The notes beneath the pieces were generated by a model. That model did no database searches and had not been told where the DNA came from. It was given only the letters and a program-made list of their open reading frames with translations. Shown piece by piece: positions 1-5,097 of a DNA stretch of 11,403 nt. The number at the start of each line of letters is the position of its first letter. The stretch's first letter is position 1. The stretch is taken from assembly GCA_049964535.1 (NCBI GenBank), contig JBMFXG010000080.1:1-11403 (forward strand), read 5' to 3'. A program made the position numbers and the translations under genes. This stretch comes from JAJYZP01 sp049964535 (GTDB lineage Bacteria; Actinomycetota; Acidimicrobiia; Acidimicrobiales; Acidimicrobiaceae).

Positions 1-187
1 TCGGATGCAGACAGTCAACCGCTCGCAACACCTCGGTTGAAATAGGAGGGCTAACCCCGCTAGAAACGGAAGAGCCGCTAAGTCCGCTCACGGACGATCG
101 AGCGATTGCCCCCGCAAGGTGTGCAACTTGCGTCCTCAGAGCGAGATCTCGGCTCTTGATGAGAGTGTCTTGTGCTGGCGAGATCAC
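1..187 (-). CDS. Unidentified partial reading frame running off the left edge
   Basis: A frame with a GTG start at 187-185 stays open for 62 codons to the window edge. Its first residues read VISPAQDTLIKSRDLALRTQ, followed by a stretch rich in Ala, Ser and Gly. The composition looks more protein-like than the overlapping tail of the sulfur-carrier gene in the other frame, which is rich in Arg, Ser, His and Cys. I do not recognise the family. The GTG overlaps a TGA in the third frame (GTGA), the usual arrangement of coupled genes, so an upstream gene ending there would fit if one base were added in the nearby A7/T7 tract. No clear ribosome binding site is visible. It may be the true downstream gene of a small operon, or a chance open frame. 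Confidence 0.4.
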   Translation of the reverse strand, partial: MISPAQDTLIKSRDLALRTQVAHLAGAIARSSVSGLSGSSVSSGVSPPISTEVLRAVDCLHP

Positions 188-452
188 GCAAAAAAATTGG
201 TATCTCGCTCGATCCGCCTGAGACCGGTGGGAGAACAGCGACCTCGTCATCTTCGGTGAGCGCTGTGTCAAGCGTAGCGCTCTCGCCGTTGACCCAGATT
301 GCGGAGATGGCGATGACGCTTCGGAGATCCTCGCCGAACTTATCGACTGCCCGATCTAGGAGCTCCCTCACGGTCGAGGCGTCGATGGAAACGATAGCTA
401 TACCTGCCGTCTCCCGAGCCATTGCAAAGAGGCGGAGGTTAGCCACGCTCAT
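78..452 (-). CDS. moaD: MoaD/ThiS-family sulfur-carrier protein with a C-terminal extension past Gly-Gly
   Basis: Residues 1-80 have the length and shape of MoaD, the small beta-grasp subunit of molybdopterin synthase that carries sulfur as a C-terminal thiocarboxylate. Visible features are the N-terminal strand MSVANLRLFA, a helix with RELLDRAV, the segment IWVNGE, and the family ending DEVAVLPPVSGG at residues 69-80. MoaD normally stops at this Gly-Gly so that MoeB-like enzymes can adenylate it. Here the frame continues 44 residues with low-complexity, poorly protein-like sequence. The start is taken at the ATG at 452-450, where homology begins; an upstream start at 485 would add 11 residues. 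It overlaps the end of the preceding small gene by 14 nt, suggesting translational coupling. An A7 run at 190-196 lies just after the Gly-Gly codons. The protein could need proteolytic trimming, or the tail may come from a frameshift. Roles in other sulfur-transfer pathways (ThiS- or CysO-like) are possible. Confidence 0.72.
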   Translation of the reverse strand: MSVANLRLFAMARETAGIAIVSIDASTVRELLDRAVDKFGEDLRSVIAISAIWVNGESATLDTALTEDDEVAVLPPVSGGSSEIPIFLRDLASTRHSHQEPRSRSEDASCTPCGGNRSIVRERT

Positions 453-657
453 CACTTTTGAGATTTTGGCTCGATGGGCGAGCAAGTAGGGGATCCTCGG
501 CGATCGACTGTTCTGCGGCTGCGAGTTCTGACTCGAGTGCAGCAGCGAAGCTCTCTAGCGAATCCAGGGTTGCACTGTCGAGGTCGTTCTGATTCGTCTC
601 AGCCGGTTGCGCTTCTTGAAGAGGTTCATCGTGTCCCGTTTCAGTTGAGTGGTCCAT
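439..657 (-). CDS. Small acidic protein of unknown function, coupled to the MoaD-like gene
   Basis: This is a 72-residue product beginning MDHSTETGHDEP, strongly acidic and rich in Glu, Ala and Gln. A predicted helical middle carries LESFAAALESELAAAEQ. There is no membrane segment, no cysteine and no recognised domain. The ATG at 657-655 is preferred because GGAG lies 9 nt upstream; a TTG at 678 would add seven residues but lacks that spacing. The stop at 441-439 overlaps the start of the MoaD-like gene by 14 nt, so the two are probably translated together. The role is unknown; an accessory part in the same sulfur-carrier unit is only an inference from position. Confidence 0.5.
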   Translation of the reverse strand: MDHSTETGHDEPLQEAQPAETNQNDLDSATLDSLESFAAALESELAAAEQSIAEDPLLARPSSQNLKSDERG

Positions 658-711
658 GGTGTAGCGCTCCGTTCTCAAGTAGATGCCTCTAGAAACCAGG
701 TGCCATAGGAC

Positions 712-738
712 TTGGAAATCTCCTTGCGAGGCTAACCT
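712..738 (+). promoter_or_regulatory. Possible promoter of tRNA-Lys
   Basis: TTGGAA at 712-717 and TAACCT at 733-738 resemble -35 and -10 boxes, and the -10 ends 13 nt before the mature tRNA. The 15-bp spacer is shorter than the usual 17, so the call is tentative. Confidence 0.3.
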
Positions 739-751
739 TACTTGGTGCTTC

Positions 752-827
752 GGGCCGCTAGCTCATCCGGTAGAGCAGGGGACTTTTAATCCCAAGGTGC
801 AGGGTTCGAGACCCTGGCGGCCCACCA
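752..827 (+). tRNA. tRNA-Lys(UUU), CCA encoded
   Basis: The cloverleaf folds by eye. The acceptor stem GGGCCGC (752-758) pairs with GCGGCCC (817-823) over 7 bp. The D arm is GCTC/GAGC (761-764 and 773-776). The anticodon stem GGGGA (778-782) pairs with TCCCA (790-794), with a G-A mismatch at its outer pair, and encloses the loop CTTTTAA, giving anticodon TTT. The T arm CAGGG/CCCTG (800-804 and 812-816) encloses TTCGAGA. The discriminator is A824 and CCA is encoded at 825-827. Its 3' half is repeated at 3617-3664, which suggests it served as an integration site. Confidence 0.95.
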
Positions 828-835
828 CGTCAGAG
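788..835 (+). repeat. Candidate attachment site: 3' half of tRNA-Lys (left copy)
   Basis: These 48 bases, from the end of the anticodon loop to eight bases past the CCA, match 3617-3664 at 45 positions in direct orientation. A 28-bp stretch (795-822) is identical in both copies and includes the T arm. Use of a tRNA 3' half as att site by tyrosine integrases is well established; no integrase gene is visible between the copies. Confidence 0.6.
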
Positions 836-857
836 CCGATATTACTCATCTTAAGCT

Positions 858-882
858 TTAGCCTCAATACCGTTCAGTTAAG
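858..882 (+). repeat. IS4 element terminal inverted repeat, left
   Basis: Perfect 25-bp inverted match to 2288-2312. It lies 5 bp beyond the stop codon (888) of the restored transposase frame. Confidence 0.9.
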
Positions 883-887
883 CGCTA

Positions 888-1074
888 CTACACAGATCTG
901 CGGCGGGTGCTCGGGTTGGGGCCAGTTGTGGTGGTGAAGGCGTTTGGCTCCCACTTGAGGACTTTGCGCTTGACAACGCGAGGGTTAGCACGTAATCGAC
1001 GAGGCGGGTTGAGACGCCTCGCGAGGGTGTTCATAGCAAAGACCCAGACCACTTCTGCTTCAGCTGTTCCCACC
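888..1074 (-). pseudogene. Displaced C-terminal part of the IS4 transposase (+1 frame)
   Basis: In the +1 frame after the six-C run (G6 on the plus strand, 1075-1080), reading continues as VGTAEAEVVWVFAMNTLARR and then through a basic stretch with RLRANPRVVKRK before a stop at 890-888, just inside the left inverted repeat. The basic PRRLR..NPRVVKRK ending is what I expect at the C-terminus of actinobacterial IS4-type transposases. Removing one C would join it to the main frame and give a protein of about 457 residues. So this is the normal C-terminus, separated by a single-base insertion or reached by frameshifting or slippage. Confidence 0.7.
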
Positions 1075-2262
1075 GGGGGGAAAATCGTCCTTTGCAACGG
1101 AGTGCCGGACGATACGCAAATCAGCGACAAGGGAGATTCGATCTGGGTCGTGTCCTGAATGTTCTGCCGTGTTCGCCATGAGGACTCTGATGGCGTAGTG
1201 ACAGCAGAGGTGCCCCCAGATCTCTTGGTAGATGAGCTCTGGGGACTTAGAACGAAGTACCTCTCTCGATCCTCGCTGGTGGGTTTTTAACTCGTCGAAG
1301 GTGGTCTCTATCTCCCAGCGCTCAGCGTACAGCCTGGCCAATCCTTCGGCTGGTGCTACGGAGGGATTAAGAAGGGTGGTGATGAGTCGATAGCGCTCAT
1401 CACCGTTCACGGTGTAGTCAATGACACGTACCCTGTGAGGCTCTCTTTGATGACGACCTGTTCCAGAGGTTGGCTTGATGGAGGCGATCCAAGAACCATC
1501 CTCTAAGGTCTGCTCATGGTGAGGAGACAGAGTGGACTTGACTCGAAACAGGAGATCTGCCCCGGTATCTGCGGCCTTTCCCCACAGGTCGAACCCATAG
1601 AGACCACGATCAGCCAACACTAACATCCCAGGATGAAGACGGCTGATGAGTTCTCGTGTGAGTTCAACCTCTGAGGTCGTACAGGGGCCAACCACAGCAT
1701 CGATGATTGCATGGGTCCCACACTCAGCCAAGGCCACGATACGTGCCTGAGGGAATGCCGAGCGATCCCCTCGACTCGAGGGAGGGCGACCAAAGTGTGT
1801 CTCATTCGCCACGGTATCTGCAATATCTAAACACGTACCATCGATCGCCATCACACGCCTTGTCGCGAACCACGATCCAGGAGTATCTGACGTGGCCAAA
1901 GGGCTCACAACCTTAGCAAATAGCTTACGTAGAGGCTCTGAGCCCAACCGGAGCCGAGCCTGAAAGAGCGCAGACTTCGACGGAGGCTTCAACGACTCGC
2001 TCCATCCCTTCGACCATGATAGGCCATCGGAAAGCTGGGAGAAGATATCCTCGTAGGCACCCTCTGAATACATCGCCATCCCTATGGCAAAATAAACCAT
2101 CACACGGGCAGGAAGAACTCGGTTACGAATCTCCCTACGCCCAGCTTCATCGATCGCTTCATCGATGACACCTGGAGGGAATACCCTCGTCAGCAGACCA
2201 ATCGAGACGAGATCGGACAATCGACGATCACTTGCCGGCTTTACCCAACCAGAACGTGGCAT
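1060..2262 (-). CDS. IS4-family transposase (DDE), frameshifted near the C-terminus
   Basis: This 400-residue frame catalyses cut-and-paste transposition in intact family members. The N-terminal part (about residues 20-85, LLTRVFPPGVIDEAI onward) matches the IS4 N-terminal domain. The RNase H-like core shows the first Asp in AIDGTCLDIAD (D141), the second in LVLADRGLYG (D218), and the IS4 signature Y-x2-R-x3-E-x6-K in YAERWEIETTFDELK (Y312, R315, E319, K326), so all catalytic residues are present. The frame ends early with DDFPPGGNS because a six-C run shifts the reading frame; the expected basic C-terminus lies in the next frame down to 888. The ATG at 2262 has no obvious ribosome binding site and lies 25 nt inside the right inverted repeat. 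Whether the product works without its C-terminus is unknown. Confidence 0.9.
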   Translation of the reverse strand: MPRSGWVKPASDRRLSDLVSIGLLTRVFPPGVIDEAIDEAGRREIRNRVLPARVMVYFAIGMAMYSEGAYEDIFSQLSDGLSWSKGWSESLKPPSKSALFQARLRLGSEPLRKLFAKVVSPLATSDTPGSWFATRRVMAIDGTCLDIADTVANETHFGRPPSSRGDRSAFPQARIVALAECGTHAIIDAVVGPCTTSEVELTRELISRLHPGMLVLADRGLYGFDLWGKAADTGADLLFRVKSTLSPHHEQTLEDGSWIASIKPTSGTGRHQREPHRVRVIDYTVNGDERYRLITTLLNPSVAPAEGLARLYAERWEIETTFDELKTHQRGSREVLRSKSPELIYQEIWGHLCCHYAIRVLMANTAEHSGHDPDRISLVADLRIVRHSVAKDDFPPGGNS

Positions 2263-2287
2263 AGATACACATTACTGCATAAGAACC

Positions 2288-2312
2288 CTTAACTGAACGG
2301 TATTGAGGCTAA
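2288..2312 (-). repeat. IS4 element terminal inverted repeat, right
   Basis: Perfect inverted match to 858-882, located 25 nt upstream of the transposase start. Confidence 0.9.
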
Positions 2313-2487
2313 GTATCATCACGACCCATGGAGGGATACCGCCAGATTGTTCTCAGGGGATGATGAGTTCGCTCGAATCATGTCCTTTCGGACTTTTGGT
2401 GCTGACCCGGATCTAGCATTGCTACGCCAGCGCGCTGACGATTGGGCCGAGAGACTCGTTTCCGTACTTTCACGGCTGTGGTGCTAA
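2313..2487 (+). pseudogene. 3' fragment of an unidentified gene cut by the IS4 right end
   Basis: A frame with no usable start comes out of the inverted repeat and reads 58 codons to TAA at 2485-2487. It contains HHDPWRDTARLFSGDDEFAR, then a stretch with TFGADPDLALLRQRADDWAE, and ends VLSRLWC. The composition is typical of a real soluble protein C-terminus with amphipathic helices. No continuation is found left of the IS, where only 30 bp separate the tRNA from the element, so the 5' part has been lost and not just interrupted. I do not recognise the family. It may be cargo of the element integrated at the tRNA. A hairpin follows the stop directly. Confidence 0.55.
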
Positions 2488-2494
2488 ACCTAGC

Positions 2495-2514
2495 GTGGTC
2501 GTCACCCCGACCAC
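2495..2514 (+). terminator. Hairpin just downstream of the truncated gene
   Basis: GTGGTCG (2495-2501) and CGACCAC (2508-2514) form a perfect 7-bp stem with a 6-nt loop, eight bases after the stop codon. There is no T-run, so it is at best a weak or Rho-assisted terminator. Confidence 0.4.
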
Positions 2515-2558
2515 CTAACGTCACGACGGCGCTCCTGTGACCTCAGAAAGGATGGTTT

Positions 2559-2756
2559 ATGCTTAAAAGTAGAGAACGCTTCGCGGTGTTAAGTAGAGAT
2601 ACACCATGGACTCTCCGTTCTTGGAGCACTGTTTCCATACGATTCCAGTCGCCGCACGGTTGCAAGTGTCCCGTCTTGGCCCTATCGGTCCGCTTATTGC
2701 CCAGCGACATTCCCGAGTACCTCCGGGGCCATGAAGAAAGGTATCAAGATGGTTGA
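2559..2756 (+). CDS. Doubtful small ORF, 65 residues
   Basis: An ATG-started frame is preceded by AAAGGA six bases upstream, which is a good ribosome binding site. The product (beginning MLKSRERFAVLSRDTPWT) is basic, with no recognised domain and an unconvincing composition. A second, 42-codon frame starting at ATG 2624 overlaps it in another frame and looks no better. It lies between the truncated cargo gene and the toxin-antitoxin pair. It may be a decayed remnant or a chance frame; only the upstream signal argues for it. Confidence 0.2.
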   Translation: MLKSRERFAVLSRDTPWTLRSWSTVSIRFQSPHGCKCPVLALSVRLLPSDIPEYLRGHEERYQDG

Positions 2757-2792
2757 CGGCAATCTTGGACGGCGTGAGTTGTCAGCATGTGG

Positions 2793-2810
2793 TATCATGA
2801 TGTCATGACA
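2793..2810 (+). promoter_or_regulatory. Likely -10 box and operator of the toxin-antitoxin operon
   Basis: TATCAT (2793-2798) lies six bases before the antitoxin ATG, the spacing expected for a -10 box giving a leaderless transcript. Two perfect palindromes sit here: ATCATGAT (2794-2801) and TGTCATGACA (2801-2810), the latter covering the start codon. RHH antitoxins normally repress their own promoters by binding short palindromes, so these are good operator candidates. No convincing -35 box is seen at normal spacing. Confidence 0.45.
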
Positions 2811-3014
2811 AAACAAACCACCGTGCGGATACCTGATGAGTTAGCCGCCGAGGCAGAAGCAGTAGCACGCGTGAAGGATATGAGTCTTAACTCTGTCATT
2901 ATCGAGTCACTCCAAGCTGAGATTCAAAGAGTGAAGGCCGATGGAGACTTTAATGCTCGAGCCAAGAAGCTCATCGAACGTGATAAGGAGCTTCTAGAGC
3001 GTCTCGCTCGTTGA
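2805..3014 (+). CDS. RHH (Arc-type) antitoxin of a Doc toxin-antitoxin pair
   Basis: A 69-residue protein. Residues 4-12 (QTTVRIPDE) form the DNA-contacting beta strand of a ribbon-helix-helix fold. The two helices follow (about 13-24 and 28-44, with SLNSVIIESLQAEI). A charged C-terminal tail (about 45-69, KKLIERDKELLERLAR) is the part expected to bind and neutralise the toxin. The ATG at 2805 is chosen because the RHH motif begins there; an earlier in-frame start at 2787 would add MWYHDV. The stop TGA overlaps the toxin TTG start (TTGA), so the two are coupled and the antitoxin is made first, as is usual for type II systems. The protein is predicted to repress the operon through palindromes around its own start. 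RHH antitoxins paired with Doc differ from the classical Phd of phage P1. Confidence 0.82.
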   Translation: MTKQTTVRIPDELAAEAEAVARVKDMSLNSVIIESLQAEIQRVKADGDFNARAKKLIERDKELLERLAR

Positions 3015-3418
3015 CCCGTTACCTTACTTTGGCCGAGTATCTCCGATTGGCCGAACTGGCAGTCGGGATAGACACCAACACTTTGATCCGAACTTCCCGA
3101 CTTGAATTGGCTGACTCTGCCCTCCATGCGCCGAGTGCTACCTTTTCGGACCAAGAGTTCTATCCAGATCTCTATGACAAAGCCGCAGTTCTTGCGTGCC
3201 GACTGGCTCGGAATCATCCTCTCTTCGACGGCAACAAACGGGCAGCATGGATGGCGCTTGCAATGTTTGTAGCGCTAAATGACGGACACTTTGATCCAGA
3301 TCCCCCAAACGTCGATGAGGCTGAGGCCGCCATGATTGCGATTGCGGCTCATGAGGTCGAGGAGAAGTGGTTCGCGCAGTGGTTGAGGGCAAGGGTGCGC
3401 TTCACGGCGGAGGAGTAG
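3011..3418 (+). CDS. doc: Doc-type toxin (Fic/Doc family)
   Basis: A 135-residue protein of the size of Doc. The Fic-type active-site loop reads HPLFDGNKR at residues 69-77: H69 is the catalytic base, D73 and N75 are metal- or phosphate-binding positions, and R77 ends the motif. The Lys in GNKR is typical of Doc, which phosphorylates elongation factor Tu and so stops translation, whereas canonical Fic AMPylases have Gly there. The third motif position is Leu instead of Phe, a variant I believe is common among chromosomal Doc proteins. The N-terminus TRYLTLAEYLRLAELAVG also fits the family. Translation starts at TTG, overlapping the antitoxin stop by 4 nt, with no strong ribosome binding site, so expression should depend on the antitoxin. 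The gene looks complete. The pair is the only intact gene set inside the tRNA-bounded interval and may help retain it. Confidence 0.88.
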   Translation: MTRYLTLAEYLRLAELAVGIDTNTLIRTSRLELADSALHAPSATFSDQEFYPDLYDKAAVLACRLARNHPLFDGNKRAAWMALAMFVALNDGHFDPDPPNVDEAEAAMIAIAAHEVEEKWFAQWLRARVRFTAEE

Positions 3419-3616
3419 TACGAAACCTCTACGAGTTTCTCGAAGGTCACGAGAACCTTGCCCATGGGTCTAACGTCCTTACACTCCACGGGATTTGACC
3501 GACATTTTCGGACCCTGAGCGATGTAAACCCTGCACTACCCTTCAAGCGCCATAGACTCTGAGGTGCGAATATAGGGTTAATGTGTGTCAACCAAGTGCT
3601 CCTGTAGAGAACTTGC
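3419..3616. other. Non-coding stretch between doc and the tRNA fragment
   Basis: Neither strand gives a frame with believable composition or a start signal. I see no integrase remnant, although this is where one might be expected next to an att site. The last bases (about 3593-3616) retain faint similarity to the 5' part of tRNA-Lys (AAGTGCT, GTAGAG, CTT). Confidence 0.4.
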
Positions 3617-3664
3617 AATCCCGAGGTGCAGGGTTCGAGACCCTGGCGGCCTACCAGGTCAGAG
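3617..3664 (+). repeat. Candidate attachment site: 3' tRNA-Lys fragment (right copy)
   Basis: A direct repeat of 788-835 with three mismatches (3623 G, 3652 T, 3657 G). It keeps the full T arm, the 3' acceptor strand and a CCA, but lacks a proper D arm and anticodon stem, so it is not a functional tRNA. The repeat continues eight bases past CCA (GTCAGAG shared). Together with the intact gene it frames about 2.8 kb, the pattern left by site-specific integration at a tRNA 3' end. An alternative is a tRNA pseudogene made by duplication. Confidence 0.6.
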
Positions 3665-3970
3665 GATACTTAAGAGTCTCTGCAGGAGGGTCATCTTGGA
3701 TCTTGCTTGCCTTCTGCTGAGAGTATCGCCCTACCCCGGTTTAGCGATGACCTTCACGTTCAGCTCCAACGTCAGCCCGGCGGTGCGGAGAGGTTTATGA
3801 AGGAAGCTCACCGGCTACCCAGTGTTGCTCGTGCGCGCTGAAGGAACGCTCTACTTTCTTGTCGCTATCGATGAGCCCGACCTTGACTGCCCGAAGCGAT
3901 CGTCGGTCGTCAGGCCGCTCGAGCGGCAGATGTCGATGGTCCTGTTGTGCGGGCGAGGTAGGCGGACTAG
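3665..3970 (+). other. Decayed sequence with short protein-like patches
   Basis: No intact gene is visible. One frame (about 3806-3993) includes the patch TGYPVLLVRAEGTLYFLVAI, which looks protein-like, but it has no start and soon turns into arginine-rich sequence. Another frame from about 3888 reads LPEAIVGRQAARAADVDGPV and then hits two stops (ending at 3970) before joining the frame at 3971-4138. This suggests the remains of one or two former genes. I cannot name them. Confidence 0.3.
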
Positions 3971-4138
3971 CGCGACCTCGGCGAGAGCGGGGTAACGAGA
4001 GAGGAGGTGAGCGGTGGCCGGTGGACTACGAAAGATCTTTTAGAAATACGTCAACTGGCTCAACAACGAAGGAGGCTGATCGACATCGGCGCGCTATCGA
4101 GCAGCGCGACTAACCCGATGCAAGTGCGAGGCCACTAG
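3971..4138 (+). pseudogene. Possible C-terminal gene remnant
   Basis: A 55-codon open stretch begins just after a stop. It includes RDLGESGVTREE and then TTKDLLEIRQLAQQRRRLID, ending NPMQVRGH before TAG. It looks like the amphipathic, helical end of a real protein. An internal GTG at 4007 overlaps the GGAGGTGA sequence and so cannot use it as a ribosome binding site. The same frame upstream, interrupted by two TAG codons, also looks coding. Family unknown. Confidence 0.3.
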
Positions 4139-4210
4139 GTGCGAACATTACCATTAGCAGTGTGCTGCTTTCAGGAGTATGAGCGTAACCGAAAGGGGCA
4201 GGTGAGGTAG

Positions 4211-5005
4211 GTGACGCGTTGGGTGCGTGTGCTGAACGTCGTCATTGGGGGTTTATTGTTGGGGGCTTGCGGATCGACAGTTACCTCGAATTCTCTTTCG
4301 AGCAAAGGTGCGAGAGTGGATCCACTAGGTCGAGAGTCACCTCCAAGGACGGAGCGTGGCATGATGGGTATCATGGAGACGGATTTGATTCGAAGTGTCG
4401 AGACCCTTGACGCTTCGTATCGCAGAATTGCGCTACATCACCGCGTATCAACGCTCATAGTAGGGTCAAGTGCGCAAGAATTTGTCGGAGCGAAGAGCAG
4501 GATCGTCCACTTCCATGGACATTACGATGCGGTTGTCGCCTTCCCATGGACTCCAGATGGGCTGCCAATCAAGGTCTATCAATACTCATCAACTGGCTCT
4601 TGGAGGGCGATCGCTGCGCTGCGATCGCCCTTTGGTTTTGCAGAAGGAGCGATCTATCTTTTCTCATCCGTCATTCCGGTAGGGTCAATCTCTGGACTCT
4701 CGAGCCCTGCCTTTCTGGTTCGGAGTGTAGGGGGTGGCTGTTTCCCGGGCTCGGTACTGGCCTTCCTTAAAGGGAGATGGAGCTTATTGAGTGCCTTAGA
4801 TGCTGCGAATCAAGAGAGTACGGAGATCGGTGGTAATCCGACTTTTCGACATGGATATCTTGTAACAACGACCATCTGTGGTGCTAATCCGGCAGATACC
4901 GGCAACACAATCGTGTGGTCGAAAGTCGACCAAGCTACTTCGAACTTCGTGGTGGTTCGTCAGGAAGTGGTCGACACTAGCAGAAAGGCGAGCAGCGATT
5001 CCTAA
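4211..5005 (+). CDS. Predicted lipoprotein of unknown function
   Basis: A 264-residue protein. The N-terminus MTRWVRVLNVVIGGLLLGAC has two arginines, a hydrophobic core and a lipobox (L-G-A-C) with Cys20 as the lipidation site, so the mature protein should be anchored to the outer face of the membrane. After a Ser/Pro-rich linker (to about 50) comes a globular region of about 200 residues rich in aromatic and beta-strand-like segments (IVHFHGHYDAVVAFPW, then GLPIKVYQYSSTG). Two further cysteines, in GGGCFPG and TTICGAN, could form a disulfide. I do not recognise a domain. Translation starts at GTG 4211 behind AGGTGAGG at a tight 3-nt spacing. Codons 132-140 contain a strong inverted repeat (4604-4631). 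No clear operon partner is next to it: decayed sequence lies on both sides. Confidence 0.7.
   Translation: MTRWVRVLNVVIGGLLLGACGSTVTSNSLSSKGARVDPLGRESPPRTERGMMGIMETDLIRSVETLDASYRRIALHHRVSTLIVGSSAQEFVGAKSRIVHFHGHYDAVVAFPWTPDGLPIKVYQYSSTGSWRAIAALRSPFGFAEGAIYLFSSVIPVGSISGLSSPAFLVRSVGGGCFPGSVLAFLKGRWSLLSALDAANQESTEIGGNPTFRHGYLVTTTICGANPADTGNTIVWSKVDQATSNFVVVRQEVVDTSRKASSDS
4604..4631. repeat. Strong hairpin inside the lipoprotein gene, two GCGATCGC copies
   Basis: GGGCGATCGC (4605-4614) and GCGATCGCCC (4621-4630) form a perfect 10-bp stem, extended to 11 by A4604-T4631, around the 6-nt loop TGCGCT. It is followed by TTTGGTTTTG, so on the plus strand it resembles an intrinsic terminator inside a coding region. 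Each arm carries the octamer palindrome GCGATCGC, which also occurs at 8656-8663 and 10291-10298. Confidence 0.8.
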
Positions 5006-5010
5006 ATCGC
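4995..5010 (+). terminator. Small hairpin over the lipoprotein stop codon
   Basis: GCGATT (4995-5000) and AATCGC (5005-5010) pair around CCTA and enclose the TAA stop. The stem is only 6 bp and no T-run follows, so a terminator role is doubtful. Confidence 0.25.
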
Positions 5011-5097
5011 AGAGGAAGGTGATGCAGTAATGGTTGCGACTGTCTCGTCTTAGGGCCGCTGTCCCTTGCTCGCAGAATTACAGGCCCTGGTGAGGGC

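Larger units (their letters stand above)
858..2312 (-). mobile_element. IS4-family insertion sequence, 1455 bp
   Basis: The element is bounded by perfect 25-bp inverted repeats (858-882 and 2288-2312; core TAGCCTCAATACCGTTCAG) and encodes one DDE transposase on the minus strand that nearly fills it. Its length suits the IS4 family. No matching target duplication is seen directly outside the ends: the left flank ends in TTAAGCT and the right begins GTATCATC. A truncated coding frame starts right at the right end, while nothing matching it lies left of the left end. This pattern suggests that a deletion next to the IS removed the original flank. The transposase is frameshifted, so the copy may not move by itself. 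Confidence 0.9.

Noticed and set aside
172..489. Plus-strand 105-codon frame opposite the MoaD-like gene
   Set aside because: It is antisense to a recognisable family and shows no family features of its own.
846..2325. Target-site duplication around the IS4 element
   Set aside because: Flanks share only a short CATC at different distances from the ends, which is not a convincing duplication.
3349..3618. Minus-strand 89-codon frame beside the tRNA fragment, considered as an integrase remnant
   Set aside because: No tyrosine recombinase motif (R..HxxR..Y) is visible, and part is antisense to doc.
3593..3656. Second tRNA gene
   Set aside because: Only the T arm and 3' acceptor strand are present; no D arm, anticodon stem or 5' acceptor strand can be formed.
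3859..4113. Arginine-rich 84-codon frame
   Set aside because: Composition is unlike a normal protein, no ribosome binding site, and other frames of the same DNA look more protein-like.
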